17,389 nt of DNA from JBBRXJ01 sp038248505 (GTDB taxonomy: Bacteria; Bacteroidota; Bacteroidia; Bacteroidales; JBBRXJ01), in the NCBI GenBank assembly GCA_038248505.1, contig JBBRXJ010000076.1, forward strand, positions 1 through 17,389, given 5' to 3'. The position numbers and the translations under genes were made by a program. Below, piece by piece: positions 1-7,253 of the stretch (positions are counted from its first letter, which is position 1; every line of letters begins with the position of its first letter). The notes below the pieces were generated by a model, which was not told the DNA's origin, made no database searches, and saw nothing but the letters and a program-made list of their open reading frames with translations.

Positions 1-52
1 AAGATTGTGTGATTTTATCCATGGATAGTTTATTTGCTGTTGCTGTTGCAAA

Positions 53-71
53 TATCACCTTTTAGGTGATA
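53..71. repeat. Perfect 7-bp inverted repeat, 5-nt loop
   Basis: TATCACC (53-59) and GGTGATA (65-71) are exact reverse complements around the loop TTTTA. No run of T follows on either strand, so it is not a convincing terminator. It could be an operator or a small hairpin; function unknown. Confidence 0.4.
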
Positions 72-78
72 CTGTCAA

Positions 79-129
79 AGACATAACTAATTTATTTATA
101 ATTAATTATAATGTTTTTTTGTTATGTCT
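79..129. repeat. Perfect 9-bp inverted repeat around an AT-rich loop
   Basis: AGACATAAC (79-87) pairs exactly with GTTATGTCT (121-129). The 33-nt interior is almost purely A/T and ends in seven T. It lies only 8 bp after the smaller inverted repeat at 53-71. Role unknown; a regulatory hairpin or a remnant of a mobile-element end are both possible. Confidence 0.35.
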
Positions 130-571
130 GCGACTTCTGGGGATACTATCATTATGATTTACTTGTTGTCTCAAAGGTATATTATTACTTGTTCATCTCT
201 TAGTCACAATATAAGTGTTATAAATACAGAACTATAAAGAGGCATTGTTGCGGTTTTTTTGCAATTTGGCATCAGATTGTAGCTAATTATTTAGCTATTG
301 TTTGCTTTTATAGTGATGTGATTCTATTTGGTATAGCATCTCGCCAAATAGTTTATATACAAAGCATTTTTAGAACGTTTCTTAACAGTTGAATCTGTCA
401 GCACAAACTAGCTTTTTTCAGCCATTGTAAATTTGATGTTATCTACTTCCCTTGTTGATTAAAGAATCTGTATTTGAGCTATAGTATCTTTTTTTAGTAA
501 ACGGCTTGTCTAAATACGTTTCAACGATTAATTTAGAATTTATAAATAGTAGTAGTTTGGTTTCTATTATT

Positions 572-795
572 CTAATATACAAAAAGTATCCATTCATCAA
601 TATCTAAAGAGGGATTTTCTATTGCAATTAGGTGAACATTTCCTTGAAAATTGGTATGCAAATTATGAAATGCTTCGCAATCAATCTTAGATAGCCTTCG
701 GCAAGCGTATTCTGAATTTTCAGTATGAAAGTGAAATTCTATTTGTTTTCTGAAGACACTATGATCTATGTGCTATGCACGAATATTGGTTTCAT
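572..795 (-). pseudogene. Small frameshifted gene overlapping the stop of the upstream gene
   Basis: The ATG at 793-795 overlaps the TGA of the 412-residue gene as ATGA, an arrangement typical of translational coupling. From it the sequence reads MKPIFVHST and then stops in frame at once. A shift of one base near 773-777 instead opens a 66-codon frame (575-772, stop TAG at 572-574) that contains RRLSKIDCEAFHNLHTNF and ends DIDEWILFVY. That frame has a protein-like composition and no methionine of its own. Joined, the two parts would give a protein of about 75 residues. I do not recognise the family. The observation could be a broken gene, a sequencing error, or a chance open frame; the overlap and composition favour the first two. 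Confidence 0.45.
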
Positions 796-2030
796 TTTTT
801 TAAATTAAAGTCATTCGTGTAAATTTCTTCTCCTTTTTTGAATATTCTTACATAATCAACAGCACCTGTTTTTGTAAAGCTAAAAAATATTCCCTTGTAT
901 TTTCCCATGGGCAGTTTATACTGAATTCTCTTAATCTCTTTCTTGTCTAATAAAAGAATAGCCATTTGGTCTTTTATTTCAATAGCGACATCGTGCCAAG
1001 TGTTAAGGTCAAATCCTAATTCTTTTTTTTGATCTCCGGTTAATGAATTATTTGCCACTAAAAAATAACTAAAATCAAAACAATGCTTGTCAGTAAAGCC
1101 AACTCTTAAATTTTCATTATCTCCAAAAAGCTTAATAGATGCTATATTGCAAAAGAACTGATTCGGATCTTTATAATTGCATTTTATTCGTGTTTCAATT
1201 TTTAAACTATCCAGACTTACGTTTAGCTTGTTAAAAAGCATAAATTCGGTTTGGTAATTTTCCGCCAACATTTTTTCAGGTATCTCAGTTTCATCTATTT
1301 TTAATGTTGAATCCAAAATGCAATTTTTAATTTGAGTATAGTATTCACCTTCCAGTTTTAGGTAGCCATTCCAGCTTGAATTTGTAATCAAAACGTTTAC
1401 GGTGGCATATTCACGCTTTTTGCTGTAAATAAAAACTGTGTAATAACCCGGAATAAAATAACTATGAGCAATGGTACTATCCTTTTTTTCTAATAAGCGA
1501 ATAGCTTTTCGTCCAAATGAAATAAATACACTGTCTTCATTAATATCTTTTATATTGTATTTGAAGATTATGGTTGAAGGACAGGCAGCTACTGAATTAT
1601 CTACAGTTAATGGAATTATTATATTTTTATTGTTTGCAATAAAATAAATCGTTAATCCGATGAGCGCAATTATAAATAACGTAGCAGCTATTTTATACTT
1701 TGATTTGATCGGTATTTTTGATTTTGTCTCCCCTGATTCTTTATTCTCATGTATGCTATTTTGTTTTCTAAAGTCTTCCCAATCAATACATCTCAAATAT
1801 TTTGCAATAGCATGTTTAGTTGCCATTTGAGGATTGAAGCTTGTAATGGAGGCATTGGTTTTTACGAAATAGCGTTTGAGAGTGCTAACCCCTAACATTA
1901 TATGAGTCGAATCAAATATGTTTTTTGCTAATCGTTCGAAATTATAATGCGTCCATTTACTCCAATGTTCCCAGTTTTCTTTTGCTTGTATTTGCTGCTT
2001 TGATTTCTCTATATAATAATATTCGCTCAT
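792..2030 (-). CDS. Single-pass membrane protein: cytoplasmic N-domain, PKD-like and lectin-like domains
   Basis: A 412-residue protein. Residues 1-90 are charged and lack a signal peptide; they end in AIAKYLRCIDWEDFRKQ, a pattern I associate with N-terminal, possibly DNA-binding, domains of Bacteroidota proteins of unknown function (recalled, not searched). Residues 113-132 form one hydrophobic membrane segment preceded by lysines, placing the N-terminus inside. Residues about 137-225 look like a PKD/Ig-like beta domain (SYFIPGYYTVFIYSK). Residues about 255-412 resemble a concanavalin A-like lectin/glucanase fold (LNTWHDVAIEIKDQ, then GKYKGIFFSF and VDYVRI near the end). No catalytic residues are evident. 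The layout suggests a glycan-sensing transmembrane regulator or a surface-binding protein. It lies 239 bp downstream of the GH92 gene on the same strand, and its stop overlaps the small gene at 572-795. A decayed copy of part of it lies near 6271-6375. Confidence 0.75.
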   Translation of the reverse strand: MSEYYYIEKSKQQIQAKENWEHWSKWTHYNFERLAKNIFDSTHIMLGVSTLKRYFVKTNASITSFNPQMATKHAIAKYLRCIDWEDFRKQNSIHENKESGETKSKIPIKSKYKIAATLFIIALIGLTIYFIANNKNIIIPLTVDNSVAACPSTIIFKYNIKDINEDSVFISFGRKAIRLLEKKDSTIAHSYFIPGYYTVFIYSKKREYATVNVLITNSSWNGYLKLEGEYYTQIKNCILDSTLKIDETEIPEKMLAENYQTEFMLFNKLNVSLDSLKIETRIKCNYKDPNQFFCNIASIKLFGDNENLRVGFTDKHCFDFSYFLVANNSLTGDQKKELGFDLNTWHDVAIEIKDQMAILLLDKKEIKRIQYKLPMGKYKGIFFSFTKTGAVDYVRIFKKGEEIYTNDFNLKK

Positions 2031-2197
2031 TTTGGAATGATTTGTAAATTAACAGTGATTCCATTTAGTAGTAAAATCTTAATACCTGCTTAAAAGGATA
2101 GGGTTAAAGATATAAAATTCTCTGTATTTGCAATGATTTTTACTCGAATACAACCTCCAATATTTAGGGTATTGCGTCTTTAATATTGGCAAGGGAT

Positions 2198-2221
2198 TAC
2201 TTTACAACATACTGTAAAGTA
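2198..2221. repeat. Perfect 8-bp inverted repeat between GH92 and the 412-residue gene
   Basis: TACTTTAC (2198-2205) and GTAAAGTA (2214-2221) are exact reverse complements with an 8-nt loop. It lies about 48 bp past the GH92 stop on the minus strand and about 170 bp before the start of the next gene. No T-run follows on the minus strand, so it is a poor terminator; an operator or an mRNA-processing hairpin is possible. Confidence 0.4.
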
Positions 2222-2269
2222 GTTATATATGCAATATTTGCCAGATTAAGAGGACGTTTCTTGTGATTT

Positions 2270-4495
2270 TTATTTAGATGGGTATGCGGTCATTTCAAAT
2301 TCCAATTGACCGCCATTGATGATATCTGAATGAGATATTTTCGGAATGCTTAATTCCTTGCCATTTAATTTTACCGCTTTAACATAAATATTCTTCGACG
2401 ATAAATTTTTGGCTAATATCACAAATGTTTTACCGTTTTCTACGTTTATTACTGTTTTCTCAATAATCGGTTTTCCTAAATCATACATGCAACTTACCGG
2501 ATCAATAGGATAAAATCCCATGGCACTAAATATATACCAAGCTGACATCTGACCACAATCTTCGTTCCCCGTTATTCCGGAGGGTATGGTGTCATAGAAA
2601 TTAGTTAAAATATCTGTTACATATTTCTGAGTTTTCCATGGCGAATTGGTGTAATTATACAAATAGGGTATGTGATTGCAAGGTTCATTGGCATGCACGT
2701 AAAATCCAATATTTCCATTTTTAAAATCAGGATAAAGGGCAATGAATTGTGAATCTATAGGCATGTTAAATAGTTTGTCGAGTTGTTTTTCAAATGGTAT
2801 TTTACCATTCATCAGCTGCATTAAGGCCTGAATATTTTGTTGTACATGAAAGGTGTACTGGTAGCTATTGCCCTCTGAAAAGCCTATATTTAATGAGGGT
2901 TTGAACGGTGTCATCCATTCTTGTTTTTCATTTTTCGGACGCATGAGTTGAAGTGTACTATCATACAGTATTTTAAATGCTTCTGATCGTTTTAAATATA
3001 TTGAATAGCTCTTCGAATCATTCATATTCTTAGCCATCATTGCTACGGCATAATCATCAAACGCTTGTTCAAGGGTATTTGAGACCGAGTTGGCTTTACC
3101 TTTTTGTGGAGAGTAACCTAATTGTTCGAAGTCAGAAGTCCACCGATTAGTACTATTTTTCATCGCCTCATATGCTTCCTTAGGATCATATTTTGAATGA
3201 ATACCTTTTAAGTAAGCCTCAGCAATGACAGGAATGGAATGTACACCACTCATGCAATAGGTTTCGTTACCCCACAAACTCCATATCGGTAAGCATTTAT
3301 ATGGGTTTTGATTGTAGTGCTCAATCATAGAGCGCACCATGTCATCCGTTTTTTCAGGAATAATAATAGTGTATAAAGGATGAAGCGCCCTATAAGTATC
3401 CCATAATGAAAAGGTGGAGTAATTGGTGAAGGTTGTATCTTTAAATATATTTTGCCCAATGCCGGCATACTGTCCGTCAACATCCATAAAAGTATTGGGT
3501 GCAATAAAACTATGGTAGAGTGATGTGTAAAAATTGATTTTGGTTTTTAAATTAGGAGTTTGAATTATAATTTTATTCAGTATATTATTCCATGCAATCT
3601 GTGTTTCATTTTTTGTTTTCTCAAAATCACAATGCGGAATTTCTGTATAAAGATTATTGAAGGCTCCCGCTATACTCACAGCTGATATTCCAACCTTTAT
3701 CATTAGCACTTCATTTGCTTTTACGTTGTATCGAACATATGCTTTTATGTTTTGCCCATAACCATCAAGTCCATTGAATTTACCATCATTAATAACATTT
3801 CCATTTAAAAAAGGTTTTGAAAAACGAATGGCAAAATATACAAAACGCGTTTTTGCCCATCCGGTTGTTTCTCTGTAGCCGATTATGGTACTATCATTTA
3901 AAATATTTACGGAGGACTAAATGACTTTTGCCGTTTTTTTTTTAATTAGATGTGTTAAGTCGAGAATTATATTTGCCGTATCATCTTTATAAAAAGTATA
4001 TCGGTGAAAACCTGCTCTAGTACTTGCTGTCAACTCAGCTTTAATGTCATAATCTTTTAATAATACTGAGTAGTATCCAGGTTCTGAAAATTCATCTTTA
4101 TGACTAAAGCGACTGCAAAAGCCTGAATCAGGTTTAAATTTATTTCCTTTTTCTAATTGAAGTTTTCCGGTGGAGGGCATCAATAATACATCCACCAAAT
4201 CGCGATCGCCAGTACCACTTAAATGAGTATGCGAAAAACCCATAATAATGGAATCTTCATAGTGATAACCGCTGCAATAATCCCATCCTTCTATATCGGT
4301 ATCCGGACTTAGCTGAACCATCCCGAATGGCATGGTGGCTCCGGGAAACGTATGGCCGTACTTGGCCGTGCCTATCATTCGATTTATATATTGAATGAGG
4401 TTATTCTGTGGAATATCATTTTTAGCAATATTTTTACTTTGGCTATAGGCGAAACTGCCAATTATGCTTAGTGAATAGAATAGAAGGTATTTCAT
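2270..4495 (-). pseudogene. GH92 alpha-mannosidase gene broken by an in-frame amber codon
   Basis: Both halves belong to glycoside hydrolase family 92, calcium-dependent exo-alpha-mannosidases that trim alpha-mannose from N-glycans and mannans. The first 192 codons (4495-3920) start with a signal peptide and carry the family signatures GHTFPGATMPFGMVQLSPDT and GFSHTHLSGTG. A single TAG at 3917-3919 (codon 193) follows. Translation then continues in the same frame with no other stop to 2270: GYRETTGWAK, SLWDTYRALHPLYTII, NEPCNHIPYLYN and GNEDCGQMSAWYIFSAMGFYP, all typical of GH92. The read-through length of about 740 residues is normal for the family. Re-initiation at the ATG at 3709 would lack the N-terminal domain and a signal peptide. 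The event looks like a recent nonsense mutation or a base-call error. TAG is a normal terminator elsewhere in the window (6169-6171 and 8793-8795), so reassignment is unlikely. Confidence 0.88.
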
Positions 4496-4584
4496 TGGTT
4501 TTAAGTTTTTATAAATATATCAAATTCTTTTATTCATTCATTTCCAGTATCAAATTATAATAGAACTTATAAATAAGAGATATT

Positions 4585-4655
4585 GGTCATGTCCGTGACC
4601 TAATGAATACAAAGACAGAGACATAATCATATGTGACCTATGAATGATCAGGTCA
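4585..4655. promoter_or_regulatory. Repeated TGACC half-sites, candidate operator
   Basis: Two inverted pairs sit in the divergent intergenic region: GGTCA (4585-4589) with TGACC (4596-4600), and TGACCT (4634-4639) with AGGTCA (4650-4655). The right-hand part of the first pair and the left-hand part of the second also form a near direct repeat, TGACCTAATGAAT versus TGACCTATGAAT, spaced 38 bp apart. The cluster lies 90-160 bp upstream of the GH92 start and about 240 bp upstream of the NHL gene, a reasonable place for a regulator acting on either. The cognate regulator is unknown. Confidence 0.4.
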
Positions 4656-4819
4656 AGTTATATTAAAAGAGGATAGATGATAAATAAATGAATAAGCCGT
4701 AAACAAAGGCATTCATGCAAAATGATCTTTAGTTTCTATAAAACAAATTATAGATTAAAAACTCATACTAACTTAGAGTACTTAAACCTAAAAAAAATAA
4801 AGATGGCATTCAATTTTAT

Positions 4820-4843
4820 ACCACGAAATTTAGTGGTTTTTTT
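4820..4843 (+). terminator. Terminator-like hairpin in the leader of the NHL gene
   Basis: ACCAC (4820-4824) and GTGGT (4833-4837) flank an 8-nt loop and run into seven T (4837-4843). The stem is short, so it would be weak. It ends 47 bp before the ATG of the plus-strand secreted protein; no plus-strand gene precedes it, so it might attenuate that gene's own transcript or insulate it from upstream transcription. Confidence 0.35.
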
Positions 4844-4890
4844 AATATAGATATATACAATAATTAATTGAAAACTTAAAACAAATATTT

Positions 4891-6171
4891 ATGAAAACAA
4901 AAATTTTACTAATGGTATGCGCATGTCTTTTCAATCTACTCTCAGCGCAAGAGTATTCCAAAACCAAATTAAAAATTTCAGGAATTGGAGATTCATGGTC
5001 TATGGATATTGATCAAGCAAACAATCTGTATGCTACCTATGATAGTGTTATTAAAAAAGTAAAGCCAAATGGTATTGCTTATAATCTAATTGTCACACAT
5101 AACAAGGTTCGTGGTTTATCACTTTCTAATCTTGATACTGTACTTTATTATACAACAACTTCAGCTAGCGATTGGAAAATATTTAAATTTCGATTTTCAG
5201 ATAGTACCATAAGTGAATTCTATAACGATAGTTGGATTTACCCACAATCCATTAAAGTACAACCATCAACCGGTGATATTTTTGTTATGGAATTGGGCGG
5301 AGACAACGGTAGAAATCCAATAATATCAAGTATAAGTTTAACAACTAAAATACGCAGTGTAATTGCTGGAGGTAATAACAAAGGATATGTGGATGGAATT
5401 GGTACCGCTGCACTGTTTAATTTTTCGGTGGGAAATATTGCAAATAATCCAACTGGTAGTGGAATGGTTTTTAGTTTAAACTCTGACACATTATATGTGT
5501 GTGACTTTAATAATTATTGTATTCGCAAAATTGATATCTCTTCAAAGACTGTAAGTACTTTGGCAGGTACAAATACTATTGGTTTTGCAGATGGACGGGG
5601 AACGGCAGCTCGCTTTTATTATACAGGCGGTATTGAGATTGATAATAATGGTACCTTATATGTTTCAGACAAAGGTGTTACTGCTGATACTCTTTATGGC
5701 AATAGGATACGAAAAATTTTACCGAATGGTACTGTTACAACAATTTGCGGAACCGGAAGAGGTTGGATTAGCAATGGTAATCTTTCTTTTGTAGCAAATA
5801 ACGAACTTTCAATCATTGGTATGCCTAAAGCAATGTGCTTTAATAAAACCTATGATACCTTATTTGTGTCTCTTTATCAGGAGATAATTGCTATTACAAA
5901 GGCAACACCTACGAGTATTGAATCGCTTGCAAGAACATCAAATAAAACACTAAAGATTTATCCCAACTTTGTGGAATCAGAGAATAATATATTAATTGAA
6001 TCAACTTCGATTATAGGAAATATTCAGATTTATTCAATCACAGGTACATTAGAAATGGACTTAAATAATATTAATTCAAGCGTCGCTGAGGTTAATTTGA
6101 GTAATCTTAGTAGTGGTCTTTATATATTAAAAACGGATTCGGGTAGCGAGAAGTTTGTAATAAAAAGATAG
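4891..6171 (+). CDS. Secreted NHL-repeat protein with T9SS type A sorting domain
   Basis: A 426-residue exported protein of unknown role. Residues 1-19 form a signal peptide (hydrophobic core followed by LLSAQ). The body, about 25-340, is beta-propeller-like with NHL-type repeats, seen best as LYVCDFNNYCIRKIDI (201-216) and LYVSDKG followed by NRIRKI (256-276), with linking GFADGRGTAARF-type segments (171-176 and 231-242) as in known NHL proteins. From about 352 to the end is a Por secretion system C-terminal domain: LKIYPNF at its start, a SGLYILKTDSG segment, and the terminal KFVIKR. Such tails direct proteins through the outer membrane by type IX secretion, usually to the cell surface. No catalytic motif is visible. 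It is divergent from the GH92 gene and closed by its own terminator, so it is probably a single-gene unit. Confidence 0.87.
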   Translation: MKTKILLMVCACLFNLLSAQEYSKTKLKISGIGDSWSMDIDQANNLYATYDSVIKKVKPNGIAYNLIVTHNKVRGLSLSNLDTVLYYTTTSASDWKIFKFRFSDSTISEFYNDSWIYPQSIKVQPSTGDIFVMELGGDNGRNPIISSISLTTKIRSVIAGGNNKGYVDGIGTAALFNFSVGNIANNPTGSGMVFSLNSDTLYVCDFNNYCIRKIDISSKTVSTLAGTNTIGFADGRGTAARFYYTGGIEIDNNGTLYVSDKGVTADTLYGNRIRKILPNGTVTTICGTGRGWISNGNLSFVANNELSIIGMPKAMCFNKTYDTLFVSLYQEIIAITKATPTSIESLARTSNKTLKIYPNFVESENNILIESTSIIGNIQIYSITGTLEMDLNNINSSVAEVNLSNLSSGLYILKTDSGSEKFVIKR

Positions 6172-6192
6172 TAGTTTTTCATAAGTTTTCCT

Positions 6193-6226
6193 AACGCCTC
6201 TTATTGTAGTGATAAGGGGCGTTTTT
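6193..6226 (+). terminator. Rho-independent terminator of the NHL gene
   Basis: AACGCCTCTTAT (6193-6204) and ATAAGGGGCGTT (6212-6223) form a 12-bp stem with one G-T wobble around a 7-nt loop, followed by a T-run. It starts 21 bp after the TAG stop. Confidence 0.88.
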
Positions 6227-6270
6227 GTTTAAATTGAGAATGCTATTATTTATTCAGCCTATTTGTATGC

Positions 6271-6375
6271 TTTCCGCCAACATTTTTTTTAGTATCTCCG
6301 TTACATAAAATTATAATGTTGAGTCAGTAATGCAATTTTAAAAATGTGTAAAAAATCCCTTTTTCAGTTTTACAT
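6271..6375 (-). pseudogene. Decayed copy of part of the 412-residue membrane protein gene
   Basis: Compared by eye, this stretch matches 1259-1363 in the same orientation. The first 18 bases (TTTCCGCCAACATTTTTT) are identical; GTATCTC, TAATGTTGA/G, ATGCAATTTT and CAGTTTTA then recur at corresponding positions, with diverged bases between. The matching part of the intact gene encodes roughly residues 223-257, the end of the PKD-like region and the start of the lectin-like domain. Stops interrupt the frame here, and no start or end is present. It is most simply a relic of a second copy of the gene. The identity has not been computed. Confidence 0.6.
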
Positions 6376-6488
6376 GTATATTTGCATCTAAAACGATTTT
6401 ATACCGTTTGTAAATATGTAATTAGAGTACAAATTTTGCCACACTCATTTGCTCTAAAAACATCTAATAACGGCATTTGCCACTCTAA

Positions 6489-6523
6489 ATTTCTAAATAG
6501 CATTTGGACTTCTATTTAGAAAT
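6489..6523. repeat. Perfect 12-bp inverted repeat
   Basis: ATTTCTAAATAG (6489-6500) is the exact reverse complement of CTATTTAGAAAT (6512-6523), with an 11-nt loop. No T-run follows on either strand, so it is not an ordinary terminator. It lies inside the candidate small RNA unit. Confidence 0.6.
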
Positions 6524-6549
6524 AAGTTTGGTATATATGCAAATTTTAG

Positions 6550-6585
6550 AAGCCACTCAGAGTTTTTAATTCTAAGTGGCTTTTT
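6550..6585 (+). terminator. Orphan intrinsic terminator
   Basis: AAGCCACT (6550-6557) pairs with AGTGGCTT (6575-6582); after one mismatch, four more pairs (6559-6562 with 6570-6573) continue towards the loop. Five T follow (6581-6585). No plus-strand gene is recognised directly upstream. In the other direction the T-run is weak. Confidence 0.6.
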
Positions 6586-6592
6586 CATTAAG

Positions 6593-6616
6593 TGACCACG
6601 GAGGGATTCAAAACCC
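6593..6616 (-). other. tRNA-3'-end-like scrap
   Basis: On the minus strand the sequence reads GGGTTTTGAATCCC and then TCCGTGGTCA, resembling a T-arm followed by the acceptor strand of a tRNA. The loop has one extra base relative to the usual seven, the T-stem does not extend, and no matching 5' acceptor, D-arm or anticodon arm is found upstream. At most it is a degenerate tRNA end, such as might be left by integration at a tRNA gene. Confidence 0.2.
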
Positions 6617-6829
6617 AAATCTTCTGTCCCCTAGTCAATTTAAGTAGTTGGTCTATGCTAATCTAATTTAGTCTTATATCTTAAATTCAATAGGTTATAT
6701 TTTCGCATTTTATAGCCATTTATAACGCACTAAGACTTCCATCAACACTACCTATACCATTATGGATGTCCGTTTTATAAAATATTATTTTTAGGTTAAT
6801 AATTCGCCTGTAAAAATAAATTTCAAAAT

Positions 6830-6967
6830 TAATCCGCAATTAGACTTTAGAAGTGAAACGCGCTAAAGTCTAGTATGTTTGATATTTAGTAGCCCTTGCG
6901 GTTAATCCCGATGTAACGAAGTGTAATCGGCTCTTATGGCGGATTATGAAATTCCCATTGCATAATC
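6830..6967. repeat. Nested inverted repeats with alternative pairings
   Basis: Four pairings are packed into 138 bp: TAATCCGC (6830-6837) with GCGGATTA (6939-6946), enclosing TAGACTTTAG (6841-6850) with CTAAAGTCTA (6863-6872) and CCGAT (6908-6912) with ATCGG (6926-6930). GATTATG (6942-6948) can instead pair with CATAATC (6961-6967), which would exclude the outer stem. There is no coding frame. It may be a structured RNA, a REP/MITE-like dispersed repeat or a recombination site; the family is not recognised. Confidence 0.45.
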
Positions 6968-7253
6968 TGGGTTAATTACACAAATTATATTTTCGTATAG
7001 AACGAAAATGCAATCTGTTGTTGACTTACATAAAACAAAAAAATATTTGAATACTTATTTGAATAGAATGAAATTTATGCACGTTTGTGCTTTGAATCGA
7101 AGGTTGATTCTTATCGTTTATTAAACTCAGCAAACCAAGAATACTAGAATTGTTATTATAGCAATACTGGCAATAGGTCGCAGCCAAATGTTTGCTATCA
7201 TTTTACCGAAAAGGTTGCGACGCACAAATGGATTTTCCCAATAAGGCCGAAAT
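6968..7253. other. Gene-free stretch, nothing clear
   Basis: AT-rich sequence between the nested repeats and the end of the amino-sugar cluster. No reading frame, RNA gene or convincing terminator for the minus-strand operon was found, so where that operon's transcript ends is unresolved. Confidence 0.5.

Larger units (their letters stand above)
1..571. other. Gene-free, probably decayed region
   Basis: No intact reading frame with a start codon can be supported here. The stretch is AT-rich and contains short minus-strand fragments that look coding but are closed by stops, for example about 24 codons ending at the stop at 295-297 (reading KLFGEMLYQIESHHYKSKQ near its end). Two perfect inverted repeats lie near the left end and are listed separately. 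The most economical reading is a graveyard of degraded genes downstream of the 412-residue gene, but no source family is recognisable. Confidence 0.45.
6377..6586 (+). ncRNA. Candidate small RNA unit (promoter element to terminator)
   Basis: TATATTTG (6377-6384) fits the Bacteroidota -7 consensus TAnnTTTG, although no good -33 TTTG is seen at the right distance. Downstream lies a perfect 12-bp hairpin (6489-6523), then an intrinsic terminator at 6550-6585. No open reading frame of note lies between. The previous plus-strand gene already has its own strong terminator at 6193-6226, so a second one in the same direction needs a transcript to end. An unannotated small RNA of about 190-200 nt would explain it; an orphan terminator from a deleted gene is the main alternative. 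Confidence 0.28.

Noticed and set aside
3917..3919. TAG as a reassigned sense codon
   Set aside because: TAG also ends the NHL gene (6169-6171) and the GH20 gene (8793-8795) at sensible protein ends, so it works as a stop in this genome.
3930..3941. Frameshift in the poly-A run as the cause of the split GH92 gene
   Set aside because: The sequence after the TAG continues GH92 in the same frame as before it, so no base needs to be added or removed.
3710..4495. Two separate genes instead of one broken GH92 gene
   Set aside because: The 69 codons between the TAG and the next ATG also read as GH92 (GYRETTGWAK), so the second start is internal to the original gene.
6593..6665. A functional tRNA gene on the minus strand
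   Set aside because: Only a T-arm/acceptor-like piece is present; no D-arm, anticodon arm or fully pairing 5' acceptor strand could be found.
6830..6967. A known riboswitch class
   Set aside because: No consensus of a known class was recognised and no gene lies directly downstream on either strand in a riboswitch position.
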